Shown here piece after piece: positions 45,601-53,238 of a stretch of DNA of 64,000 nt. Under the pieces are notes generated by a model. It did not search any database. It was not told where the DNA came from and saw only the letters and a list, made by a program, of their open reading frames with translations. Made by a program: the position numbers and the translations under genes. The DNA lies in contig JAMCPI010000007.1 of the NCBI GenBank assembly GCA_023379805.1, positions 1 through 64,000 of the forward strand, given 5' to 3'. Origin of the DNA: Nitrososphaerota archaeon (lineage in GTDB: Archaea > Thermoproteota > Nitrososphaeria > Nitrososphaerales > JACPRH01). The first letter of the stretch is position 1; every line of letters starts with the position of its first letter.

Positions 45601-46390
45601 CCTTGACAAAGAGCACCGTGCCTCGAAGGAGAGCGCACTTGAAGTAGCCCGCGAAATCCTCTTCACAAAGGTTGGTAACGTAGTCGACTACACAACAGTT
45701 GAATACGGCACCGGCATCAATATCGTCCTAAGTAAGGCTAAACTTGATGAGCGGAAAACCACCGTCGAAGAGATCGCTGCGATAGTAAAATCTGGTAAGC
45801 GCACCGTTGAGGTCACAGGAGAAAACACGATAACCGTGAACCTGGAGGGTGCAGATCTTTCAGCGCTCTTCGCCTTGAGAAACAAGCTGCTAAACATGCG
45901 CGTCAAAGGTATCCCCGGCATAACAAGAATCACTGTGACAAAGGAGGATGAGGAATGGTTCATCCAAACCTCAGGCTCCAACCTAGCCAAGATCATCCAG
46001 ATACCCGGAGTCGACACAACACGCATAACCACCAACAACCTCTTCGAAATCGCCACCACCCTAGGCATCGAGGCGGCTAGACAAGCGCTCGTAAACGAAA
46101 TCATGGGCACACTGGAGGAGCAGGGTCTCGAAGTTGATATCCGCCACGTCTTCCTAGTCGCAGACCTTATGACCTCAAGAGGCTACATACAGCAGATTGG
46201 ACGCCACGGTATCGCCGGAAGCAAAGCCAGCGTACTGGCTAGAGCCGCGTTCGAAATCACTGTGCCAACACTCGCAGACGCTGCGATACGAGGCGAGATA
46301 GAGGCGTTGAAAGGTGTCACAGAAAACGTAATCGTGGGTCTACCTATCCCACTAGGCACAGGAATGATCGATGTCTTTATGGAGGGATAA
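42614..46390 (+). CDS. rpoA: DNA-directed RNA polymerase subunit A, A' and A'' fused
   Basis: A 1258-residue largest subunit. N-terminal zinc motif [17 protein letters not shown]; catalytic Mg site [12 protein letters not shown] with Asp461, Asp463 and Asp465; bridge-helix region [28 protein letters not shown]; and, without a break, the A'' part from about residue 880, with [27 protein letters not shown] (trigger-loop region, about residue 940). Most archaea encode A' and A'' as two genes; the single gene is a marker of Nitrososphaerota-like lineages and eukaryotes. A GGTGA ribosome site lies 8 nt before the ATG. Confidence 0.97.
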   Translation: [1258 protein letters not shown]

Positions 46391-46394
46391 ACAT

Positions 46395-46706
46395 ATGGCT
46401 CCCGTGGATGAAAAGATGATTGAGAAAACGCTGCAAAACATCCTGAAGACCGGAAAATACACCTTCGGACTGAAAGAGTCAGCCAAGTCACTCAAGAGCG
46501 TCAAACTGATGATATACGCCAACACACTCGACGCAAAAACAGTAGCAGATCTGGAGAGCTCCTGCGCAGCAGCTTCAGTGCCCACCCTAGCGTTCCCAGG
46601 CTCATCAATGGCTTTAGGAAAGCTCTGCAACAGACCGTTCAAGATCTCAGCAATATCAGTTAAATCGGCTGGAGAGGCCGATTTAACACCCCTCCTGAAG
46701 AAGTAG
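46395..46706 (+). CDS. rpl30e: Ribosomal protein eL30
   Basis: A 103-residue L7Ae-fold protein: KTLQNILKTGKYTFGLKESAKSLKS, KLMIYANTL, PTLAFPGSSMALGKLCNRPFKISAISV. This position between rpoA and nusA is conserved in archaea. The ATG at 46395 follows GGAGGG at the end of rpoA; an earlier in-frame TTG/ATG would overlap rpoA. Confidence 0.93.
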   Translation: MAPVDEKMIEKTLQNILKTGKYTFGLKESAKSLKSVKLMIYANTLDAKTVADLESSCAAASVPTLAFPGSSMALGKLCNRPFKISAISVKSAGEADLTPLLKK

Positions 46707-46718
46707 GTAGGTAGGTAG
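46703..46718 (+). repeat. Four tandem GTAG units
   Basis: Four perfect copies of GTAG start within the eL30 stop codon. Too short to be more than a local microsatellite, though length changes would alter the eL30-nusA spacing. Confidence 0.5.
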
Positions 46719-46751
46719 GCAGACTTAAATTCGAGCGCACGGATACACTAG

Positions 46752-47231
46752 ATGCGTTATAATTTAGATGTGGAGAATACTGTTATGCCTGAACGAATCA
46801 AATTAACTTCAGACGAGCTTGGTCTCATCTCTCTGTTCCAGAATGTCAGTGGAGCAACACCACGTGACTGCGTCATCGACGAAAAAATGGATAGAGTAAT
46901 CTTCGTCGTAAACAAGGGCGAAATGGGCTTAGCCATCGGAAAAGGCGGTGCAGCCATCAAGAATGTGCAGACCCGCATAGGAAAGCAGGTGGAACTGGTC
47001 GAATACTCAGCAACTCCAAAGGATCTCATTATGAACGCCCTAAACTCAAAGTATGTCTCAGACATACGGTTAACTGAGAAGGTCGATGGAAGCAAAATCG
47101 CAGTCGTAGTCGTGGATCAGAAGAGGAAAGGCGCTGTCGTAGGCCGCAACGGAAAGAACGCTGAGAAGGCCAGGCTGCTGGCGCGACGCTACTTCGAGAT
47201 TACTAACATCCACATAGTTGCTCCCACATAG
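46752..47231 (+). CDS. nusA: Archaeal NusA-like transcription factor
   Basis: A 159-residue protein with two KH domains and no S1 or N-terminal domain, as usual in archaea. KH motifs: GEMGLAIGKGGAAIKNVQ and RKGAVVGRNGKNAEKAR. It binds RNA during transcription; its detailed role in archaea is still open. The ATG at 46752 is used; the ATG at 46785 (MPERIKLTSDE) is an alternative and matches the usual N-terminus better. Confidence 0.92.
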   Translation: MRYNLDVENTVMPERIKLTSDELGLISLFQNVSGATPRDCVIDEKMDRVIFVVNKGEMGLAIGKGGAAIKNVQTRIGKQVELVEYSATPKDLIMNALNSKYVSDIRLTEKVDGSKIAVVVVDQKRKGAVVGRNGKNAEKARLLARRYFEITNIHIVAPT

Positions 47232-47283
47232 AGAAAGTAACATATCGCAACCATGAACCTTTTAAAGCCTGATTCTGCGTGAG

Positions 47284-47739
47284 GTGTTGGACAAGTTGGC
47301 ACGATCAAAATCACCGATTGGCGAGTTCGCCGCTAGACAAATCAAGCGCAAACGATTGACCAGACGATGGTCTGACAAATACTTCAAACGCAGGCTTCTT
47401 ATGCTTGACAAGAAGGCCGATCCTCTAGAAGGCTCTCCGCAAGCTAAAGGTATTGTTCTTGAGAAGGTAGGTATCGAGGCGAAGCAGCCTAACTCTGCAG
47501 TTCGAAAATGCGTCAGGATTCAACTCGTCAAAAACGGTAAGCAGGTTACATCATTCCTGCCTCTGGACGGTGCTCTGAACTTTGTCGATGAGCACGACGA
47601 GGTTGTTGTTGAAGGTATAGGTGGCTCAATGGGCAGAGCTATGGGTGACATCCCCGGTATCAGGTGGAAGGTCTCCAAGGTCAACGGCGTATCGTTGAAA
47701 GAGCTTGTCTACGGAAAGAAGGAGAAGCCGAGACGATGA
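47284..47739 (+). CDS. rps12: Ribosomal protein uS12
   Basis: A decoding-centre protein of up to 151 residues. Motifs: [57 protein letters not shown] and [11 protein letters not shown]. Starts possible: GTG 47284, TTG 47287, or TTG 47296 ([13 protein letters not shown]); the last is close to the family N-terminus and to the position predicted by the TTTAAAGC box at 47261-47268. The stop overlaps the uS7 ATG. Confidence 0.95.
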   Translation: MLDKLARSKSPIGEFAARQIKRKRLTRRWSDKYFKRRLLMLDKKADPLEGSPQAKGIVLEKVGIEAKQPNSAVRKCVRIQLVKNGKQVTSFLPLDGALNFVDEHDEVVVEGIGGSMGRAMGDIPGIRWKVSKVNGVSLKELVYGKKEKPRR

Positions 47740-48344
47740 CCCCATCACTTGAGCAGCCTGAAATGCTCCTCTTCCGGAAATGGAATCTGGCAGAGGTTGA
47801 AGTAGCCGATCAAGGCCTGAAGAACGTAATCTCGCTAAAGCCGATGGTTATGCCCATTTCAATGGGACGGCATGAGCATCAAAAGTTCCAGAAGGCTCAG
47901 GTAAACATTGTTGAGCGGCTAGCAAACAACATGATGCACTTCGGCAAAAAATACGCGAAGAACACGGGGCGGATGGGTGGAAAGAAGGCTAGAATAATCA
48001 ACATCGTAGATACATCACTAGACATCATACACCTAAAGACTGGTGAGAACCCGGTCAAAATCTTGGTAAAAGCTATCGAGAACGCTTCACCCAACGAAGA
48101 TACAACAAGAATCGCTTACGGTGGAGTAGTCTACCACGTATCGGTCGATATTGCTCCTCTACGCAGAGTAGATCTGGCGTTGCGCTTCATCTCAGAAGGT
48201 GTCCGTGAAGCATCATTCTCAAGCCAACGCAGCATCGAAGAAGTCCTCGCTGAAGAACTAATTCTAGCTGCGGGCAACGACACGAACAGCTACTCTGTGA
48301 AGAAGAAGAATGAGCAAGAACGTGTCGCAATGGCTTCACGTTAA
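47736..48344 (+). CDS. rps7: Ribosomal protein uS7
   Basis: A 202-residue small-subunit head protein: [83 protein letters not shown] in pieces. The ATG at 47736 overlaps the uS12 stop (ATGA), so the two are coupled; earlier in-frame starts lie inside rps12 and are rejected. Confidence 0.95.
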   Translation: MTPSLEQPEMLLFRKWNLAEVEVADQGLKNVISLKPMVMPISMGRHEHQKFQKAQVNIVERLANNMMHFGKKYAKNTGRMGGKKARIINIVDTSLDIIHLKTGENPVKILVKAIENASPNEDTTRIAYGGVVYHVSVDIAPLRRVDLALRFISEGVREASFSSQRSIEEVLAEELILAAGNDTNSYSVKKKNEQERVAMASR

Positions 48345-48473
48345 GCTAGGAAAGCAGATCAGAACAAGTAGAAGCGGAACAAATTAGCCACGTATACTAG
48401 CATAGTTGCTGGTTGTCTAGCTAATCAACTATAATAAGCCGCATATTGACATAGTGACTAGGGGTTGATCTGA

Positions 48474-48617
48474 TTGGGAAATGACGAAAAGCCTGAGACT
48501 CAGTTTGTCTGTCCATATTGCGGCTCCGCTTTCAAGACCAAAGCTCTTCTGTCGAAGCACATCGACAGGATTCACACCGGTAGCGGGTTGTTAGAAGGTG
48601 ATACCCGTCAGTGGTAA
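48474..48617 (+). CDS. Small C2H2 zinc-finger protein
   Basis: A 47-residue protein from TTG at 48474 to TAA at 48615-48617. It holds one classical C2H2 finger (CPYCGSAF, then SKHIDRIH; spacing Cx2C-x12-Hx4H) after an acidic start (GNDEKPETQ). It lies between uS7 and EF-1alpha and is too short for usual gene finders. Single-finger proteins of this kind are seen in several archaea. DNA or protein binding is likely; target unknown. Confidence 0.75.
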   Translation: MGNDEKPETQFVCPYCGSAFKTKALLSKHIDRIHTGSGLLEGDTRQW

Positions 48618-48693
48618 TCAGAATACTCTGTATGGAAACGAATTACTTAAATAAGGAACTCTCCGCTTTTCGATGCGCAAAAGGTGAATATTG

Positions 48694-50007
48694 ATGGCTG
48701 ATAAGCCTCATTTGAACGTAATAGTAATTGGACACGTGGACCACGGGAAATCAACCAGCATGGGGCATTTCCTATACGATCTCGGCGTTGTAGACATGCG
48801 AGCAATCGACGAGTTCGCTAAAGAGTCTGAGAAGACCGGTAAAGGTGATTCATTCAAGTACGCTTGGGTTCTAGACAACCTAAAGGATGAGCGTGAACGC
48901 GGTGTCACCATCGATCTCGCCTTCCAGAGATTCGAGACTGACAAATACTTCTACACACTCATCGATGCACCTGGTCACCGTGACTTCGTCAAGAACATGA
49001 TTACCGGTGCCTCTGAAGCGGACTGCGCAGTCCTAGTCGTGTCCGCTAAGAAGGGTGAAGCAGAAGTAGCCCTTGGAGCCGGAGGTCAAGCAAGAGAACA
49101 CGCATTTTTGGCAAAGACCCTCGGTGTCAACCAACTAGCAGTTTTAATCAACAAGATGGATGACAACACGGTTAACTGGAGCAAGGATAGATACGACATC
49201 GTAAAGGCGATGATTGAGAACCTGCTCAAAACCGTGGGATACAACACCAGCAAAATCAACTTCATCCCCGGATCAGGCTGGCTAGGTGACAATCTGGTCA
49301 AAAAGTCTGAGCACATGCCCTGGTACACTGGACCAACCCTCTATGAAGCTATGGATCAGTTTACTGAACCAGCATTACCTCTAGACAAGCCACTCAGACT
49401 ACCAATTCAAGATGTCTTCACAATCACCGGTGTAGGCACCGTTCCAGTAGGAAGAGTCGAGACTGGTAGAATGAAGGCTAACGACACTGTCATCGTTATG
49501 CCAAGCGGTGTTACTGCTGAAGTCAAATCAATCGAGACCCATCACACTCCAATGCCTGAGGCAAAGGCTGGTGACAACATCGGCTTCAACCTAAGAGGCA
49601 TCTCAAAGACCGATATTAGACGCGGAGACGTTATCGGCAAGCCTGATAACCCACCTGCAATAGCTAAAGAGTTCATCGCTCAAATCATCGTAGTCTACCA
49701 CCCAACAGCATTAGCTGCCGGATACACTCCTGTCCTCCACGCACACACCGCGCAAGTAGCAGGAACAATCACAGAAATCGTCGCAAAAATCGATCCAAGA
49801 ACAGGCCAACCGACAGAGGAGAAACCCAAGTCAATCAAAACCGGTGATGCTGCACTCGTACGCATCCAGCCGCTAAGACCACTCTGCCTTGAAACCTTCA
49901 AGGACTTCCCTGAGCTCGGCCGCTTCGCAATGCGCGATATGGGTACAACCGTGGCTGCAGGCGTAGTCAGAGAAATCACCCAGAAAGGCACACCCGGCCG
50001 CACCTAG
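48694..50007 (+). CDS. tuf: Translation elongation factor EF-1alpha
   Basis: A 437-residue GTPase that brings aminoacyl-tRNA to the ribosome. G1 GHVDHGKST, G3 DAPGHRDF, G4 NKMD and the GITIDLAF-like RGVTIDLAFQRF (switch I) are present. The ATG at 48694 has GGTGA 6 nt upstream; TTG at 48691 is too close to it. uS10, which often follows, is absent here; a structured spacer and a DUF454 gene come next. Confidence 0.96.
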   Translation: MADKPHLNVIVIGHVDHGKSTSMGHFLYDLGVVDMRAIDEFAKESEKTGKGDSFKYAWVLDNLKDERERGVTIDLAFQRFETDKYFYTLIDAPGHRDFVKNMITGASEADCAVLVVSAKKGEAEVALGAGGQAREHAFLAKTLGVNQLAVLINKMDDNTVNWSKDRYDIVKAMIENLLKTVGYNTSKINFIPGSGWLGDNLVKKSEHMPWYTGPTLYEAMDQFTEPALPLDKPLRLPIQDVFTITGVGTVPVGRVETGRMKANDTVIVMPSGVTAEVKSIETHHTPMPEAKAGDNIGFNLRGISKTDIRRGDVIGKPDNPPAIAKEFIAQIIVVYHPTALAAGYTPVLHAHTAQVAGTITEIVAKIDPRTGQPTEEKPKSIKTGDAALVRIQPLRPLCLETFKDFPELGRFAMRDMGTTVAAGVVREITQKGTPGRT

Positions 50008-50071
50008 ACTGCCAAAATAGACAGTCTACCGTGTCCTGCAATCGTTCGCTGGTTTATTCAAAGGTCAGTCA

Positions 50072-50137
50072 GCGGGGCTAAAGGGCTAGATGACGCCAAG
50101 TCCTTATCTAGCCTAACAATACTGAGACAGGCCCCGC
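50072..50137. other. Nested inverted repeats after EF-1alpha gene
   Basis: An outer 7-bp stem (GCGGGGC 50072-50078 / GCCCCGC 50131-50137) encloses a perfect 8-bp stem (GGCTAGAT 50084-50091 / ATCTAGCC 50106-50113) with a 14-nt loop. The two stems are separated by an asymmetric internal loop (5 and 17 nt). ACA follows at 50140-50142. It could be a structured 3' end, an H/ACA-like RNA, or a terminator without T-tract. Confidence 0.45.
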
Positions 50138-50263
50138 CAACAATTTCCAAGCTAATTTATTCATCCTAAGAATACCAAATGCGCGCATCTACTATCAAAC
50201 GAGCTTACCTTGCATTTTAGGTCATGACAAATAACGTAGCCGCGTCCTTGACTAGAAAGGTTT

Positions 50264-50271
50264 TTTATAAA
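50264..50271 (+). promoter_or_regulatory. TATA box of DUF454 gene
   Basis: TTTATAAA is centred about 28 nt before the ATG at 50296; a leaderless message is predicted. Confidence 0.6.
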
Positions 50272-50295
50272 GCCTGAAAGAAATGGGATCATCCT

Positions 50296-50685
50296 ATGGT
50301 CGCTAAGGAACCGAGTAAAATTATTCGGGTTGGGTTAATAATTTCGGGAACCTTCTTTTTGGGGCTCGGACTTCTCGGGTTAGTTCTGCCTATTTTGCCG
50401 ACCACGCCTTTTCTCTTGCTGGCTGCCTTTTGCTACTCAAGAAGTTCAAAGAGGATGAATGATTGGCTCATGTCCAATCGATTGTTCGGGAGCTACCTGA
50501 AAAATTACAAGGAAGGCCGAGGGATGCCGGTAAAAGCAAAGCTGTTCACCATTTCATTCCTATGGGTGACAATAACATTCTCGGCCTTCACGGTAGTAAC
50601 TATCCTTGCAGTCCAGATAATCCTAATCTTAGTGGCAATTGGAGTCACAGTCCACCTCCTAAAAATCAAGAACCTGAAACAGTAA
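50296..50685 (+). CDS. DUF454 (YbaN-type) membrane protein
   Basis: A 129-residue protein with three helices. The family pattern GLGLLGLVLPILPTTPFLLLAAFCYSRSS is clear, followed by NDWLMSNRLFGSYLKNY and two helices near the C-terminus. YbaN proteins are common in bacteria with no known activity. It may have come from bacteria; nothing around it tells its job. Confidence 0.88.
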   Translation: MVAKEPSKIIRVGLIISGTFFLGLGLLGLVLPILPTTPFLLLAAFCYSRSSKRMNDWLMSNRLFGSYLKNYKEGRGMPVKAKLFTISFLWVTITFSAFTVVTILAVQIILILVAIGVTVHLLKIKNLKQ

Positions 50686-50768
50686 GCCAGCTATCATCAA
50701 CAGACGCCCGTAAAAGGAAATGCTAGATCTCTACCAAACTGGGGAAGATGAGTTAGTTATACGGTATA

Positions 50769-50791
50769 GCAAGTGGTAGCCTCTACTGAGC
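50769..50791 (+). repeat. 23-bp repeat, left copy
   Basis: GCAAGTGGTAG, then a variable base, CT, a variable base, TACTGAGC. It matches 54246-54268 at 21 of 23 positions. The GCAAGTGGTAG half has a near copy (GCAAATGGTAG) at 51541-51551. Confidence 0.5.
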
Positions 50792-50820
50792 AAGGGCACC
50801 AGTTCAAGCATTTTGTTTGC

Positions 50821-50831
50821 TACGGTACCGA
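50821..50831. repeat. TACGGTACCGA palindromic site, copy 1
   Basis: CGGTACCG palindrome, repeated as the same 11-mer at 51564-51574. The two copies flank the RHH gene at 50843-51424, so they are candidate binding sites. Confidence 0.4.
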
Positions 50832-50842
50832 TATTGAGAAGT

Positions 50843-51424
50843 TCAGATCTTGCTTTGTTGTTGTATTATTCCTGTGAACACTTTGCTTTTCTCATCTATT
50901 TTGAACTCCAGCATATCGCTTGTCGCGTTAACCTTGGGTTCAATATTGAGTAGCGTTTCCAGCATAACTGTGATATAGCCTTTGAGATAGGCAGTCCATT
51001 TACTGCCTCTTTTATGCATGAATATCAGGTAATGTACGCCTCTTTCGTCAATGTTGTGTTTGAACTCGAACCAGTTACACAACCGGCTGTAAACCTGGCT
51101 GAATGACCAAATCACGTTACCTAAATTCGGTTCGGTGCTGTAGACTGTGAAGAGCTTCTTTGCATTGGTGCTGCCTAATTTTTGTCCCAGTTTCTCCAGA
51201 TATTCTTCACTCAAATTTTCCATCAGCTCCAACACAACATTCATGCTAATTACACCGGCGTCAGCAAACTCTTTCAACGCATCAAGAATAGGGCCCTGCA
51301 TCAGATATTGGTTCAGAAGATTGTTCACTGATGTGCTTGTCTCCTCAGCTCTCTTGCACAATGCCTCCAGCACATCTTTCCTGATCCTGCTGTTCTTAGG
51401 AACCTTCTGATACGACGCCATCAT
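50843..51424 (-). CDS. Ribbon-helix-helix protein with conserved C-terminal domain (paralogue 2)
   Basis: A 193-residue protein. The N-terminal 45 residues (SRIRKDVLEALCKRAEETSTSVNNLLNQ) fit a ribbon-helix-helix domain; the middle part is helical and Leu-rich; the C-terminal domain (HYLIFMHKRGSKW, AYLKGYITVMLETLLN, DMLEFKIDEK) aligns by eye with the protein at 34923-35447. The TATA box at 51452-51459 predicts a leaderless message. Probably a transcription factor acting on the GGTACC-type sites beside it; the ligand is unknown. Confidence 0.75.
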   Translation of the reverse strand: MMASYQKVPKNSRIRKDVLEALCKRAEETSTSVNNLLNQYLMQGPILDALKEFADAGVISMNVVLELMENLSEEYLEKLGQKLGSTNAKKLFTVYSTEPNLGNVIWSFSQVYSRLCNWFEFKHNIDERGVHYLIFMHKRGSKWTAYLKGYITVMLETLLNIEPKVNATSDMLEFKIDEKSKVFTGIIQQQSKI

Positions 51425-51451
51425 AATGTTCCCTTAGTATGGGAAAGTCAC

Positions 51452-51459
51452 TAATAAAT
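51452..51459 (-). promoter_or_regulatory. TATA box of RHH paralogue 2
   Basis: ATTTATTA on the minus strand is centred about 31 nt before the ATG, predicting transcription from about 51429. Confidence 0.5.
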
Positions 51460-51563
51460 TGCTGTACTCAACAAAAATACAGTACAAGTAACAAGCAAGT
51501 GACACTAGGCTCATGAGGTATCATCAAGCTACATTCGGTAGCAAATGGTAGCATGTAGTAGCA

Positions 51564-51574
51564 TACGGTACCGA
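51564..51574. repeat. TACGGTACCGA palindromic site, copy 2
   Basis: Second copy of the 11-mer, in a run of GGTAGCA-like units (51535-51560), about 140 nt upstream of the RHH gene. The 51460-51717 stretch otherwise holds no gene. Confidence 0.4.
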
Positions 51575-51717
51575 ACAGTAGGGATTAACTACAAAATTTA
51601 CATGATAGTGCCGAATAATTTCAATAAGATACATATGGTAAAGGTAAGTCGCGGATGAGATACACTGTGTTCATCGATGATATATACAAGAATTCTATAT
51701 CAAGGCTCAGGTGAAAT

Positions 51718-51795
51718 ATGACGAAAGTCAGAATCAAACCAAAAAATGGAAAAGGGTTCTGCCTCGAAACGGCAGAAAGAAAAGGAGAAGGGTAG
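51718..51795 (+). CDS. Possible 25-residue leader peptide
   Basis: An ATG at 51718 opens a frame of 25 residues (MTKVRIKPKNGKGF...) ending with TAG at 51793-51795, 3 nt before the next gene. A TATATA box at about 51681-51687 predicts transcription from about 51712, making this the first frame on the message. Its last codons contain the GGAGAAGGG ribosome site of the downstream gene. Expression is unproven. Confidence 0.3.
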   Translation: MTKVRIKPKNGKGFCLETAERKGEG

Positions 51796-51798
51796 AAG

Positions 51799-52584
51799 AT
51801 GATGATGAGCAGTAAACCTAGGCGAAACGAGATTCTCAAAACAGCTTCGCTCTACGCAGTACTGTTCCTCATGGCTTCTATGAGCACTTCGGTGCTAATG
51901 ACGCCACCGGCCGCAGCAGATACTTGTGGAAATCGTTGGGCCTACACCGCAAAGGGGGACAACACGGAGGTGTGGAGCAAAGCTGGTAATATGGCAAAGT
52001 CGCTAATCACAGACCTGAAGCAATGCGTGGCTGATGATGGCTCTGAAAATGCAGTCGGGAGCTTAGTGTGGATGATTAATCCAGACTATACTTTCGTAGA
52101 GACAGGATTCTTTCAGGGATATCGTCAGAATCTGAATTCGCCCAACGCTGAACACTACTTTATAGGCTATAGAATTGGCCTCGGCTCTATAACATACATT
52201 GATGTATCCGATAGTACTGGGATAAACCCGGTTCAAGGCGACTGGATATACTTCTCGGTATTTGGAAACGCTGATACCAGTGATTACTATTGGCACTCAA
52301 GAATCGAAAAGGTAGGCTCCTACACGATCAATACCAATAATATCCTCGTAAACACTGGTCGTTTTGATACGTCAGATCTGGTCCTTGAATCTCGTAACCA
52401 AGTCCCGGATTTAGCCACTGCACACTTCAAAGAAGCAGCGAATGCATACTTTTCAGGCAGTACTCTAACATGGACCCCTTGGATCAATAGCCAAGCTATA
52501 CCAACTAGTGGTAATGGACTTATCGCGCAGAAGCTAGGTGTTAACGAGTACTGCATGTATAAATCAGGGGGATCTTGCCAATGA
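51799..52584 (+). CDS. Secreted protein of unknown function
   Basis: A 261-residue protein. Residues 16-40 (SLYAVLFLMASMSTSVLMTPPAAA) are a signal peptide. The mature part starts DTCGNRWAY and is rich in aromatic residues and short beta-strand segments (GFFQGYRQN, YFIGYRIGLG, GDWIYFSVFG, TWTPWINS), suggesting a beta-sandwich or lectin-like fold. Cys residues at the start and end (TCGN, YCMY, SCQ) could form disulfides. The stop overlaps the next start (ATGA), so the two are made together. Family not recognised. Confidence 0.7.
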   Translation: MMMSSKPRRNEILKTASLYAVLFLMASMSTSVLMTPPAAADTCGNRWAYTAKGDNTEVWSKAGNMAKSLITDLKQCVADDGSENAVGSLVWMINPDYTFVETGFFQGYRQNLNSPNAEHYFIGYRIGLGSITYIDVSDSTGINPVQGDWIYFSVFGNADTSDYYWHSRIEKVGSYTINTNNILVNTGRFDTSDLVLESRNQVPDLATAHFKEAANAYFSGSTLTWTPWINSQAIPTSGNGLIAQKLGVNEYCMYKSGGSCQ

Positions 52585-53228
52585 TCAAATCAAACCTAAA
52601 GATTATTGGAGCAATCATTACCATCACCCTCGCTATCTCAATAGGCTTCGTCGCAAGCCACCAATCGTATGGGTTCACGCGGGGAAACGGTGAGCTTACC
52701 CTCCAAGCTATCTACGACTTGAACCGAATCGGTAAAAATGTCACGACATCCGAACTGCAGGTCTCAACGGGTTTAAGACAACCTACATACCTGCCCCTTG
52801 GAACCTCATCACCTCAGATAAAGCTGCGTGATGACAATTCAATCGCTGTAATAATCTATACTAACCCACGCATCAACAGAATAGTAGGCTATCAGCAAGA
52901 GGTCCAGATACTGATACTCGCAATGAAAGACGGAACATCCTTCGAGACCTTCCAGACAACCGTGCCCAAACCAACTATGACCGTGATTAAAGACGGAAAA
53001 GAAACTATCGTGGAGCCTAAAGTATACGTGTTAGGAGCGAACCGCACAAGACTGGTTTCCATAGCAGGCACTCCCGGGTACGGTTACGACCCAGTGCATA
53101 CAGCAGAGTTCAATGACTTTGGTCGAGTCCAGTGGTGGAGCAAAACAAGCGGTATACACTATGAGATCCTCGCTGACCTACCCCTTCAAGAGCTAGTTAG
53201 GATAGCCGCATCGATACAATATGTCTAA
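52581..53228 (+). CDS. Secreted or lipid-anchored protein of unknown function
   Basis: A 215-residue protein with a signal peptide or anchor (IIGAIITITLAISIGFVAS). The mature part contains YLPLGTSSPQIKLRD, a QEVQILILAMKDGTSF strand and WWSKTSGIHYEILADLPLQELVRIAASIQ at the end; the last motif resembles the C-termini of DUF4367-type extracellular domains, where a helix follows TDLPLDELLKIAESI-like sequence. It is coupled to the preceding gene and ends before a strong terminator. Probable function at the cell surface. Confidence 0.68.
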   Translation: MIKSNLKIIGAIITITLAISIGFVASHQSYGFTRGNGELTLQAIYDLNRIGKNVTTSELQVSTGLRQPTYLPLGTSSPQIKLRDDNSIAVIIYTNPRINRIVGYQQEVQILILAMKDGTSFETFQTTVPKPTMTVIKDGKETIVEPKVYVLGANRTRLVSIAGTPGYGYDPVHTAEFNDFGRVQWWSKTSGIHYEILADLPLQELVRIAASIQYV

Positions 53229-53238
53229 GGAACAGCAA

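Noticed and set aside
50731-50800. C/D box guide RNA at the left 23-bp repeat
   Set aside because: CTGA and a partial C box (GATGA) are present, but the right copy lacks the C box and no D'/C' pair is found.
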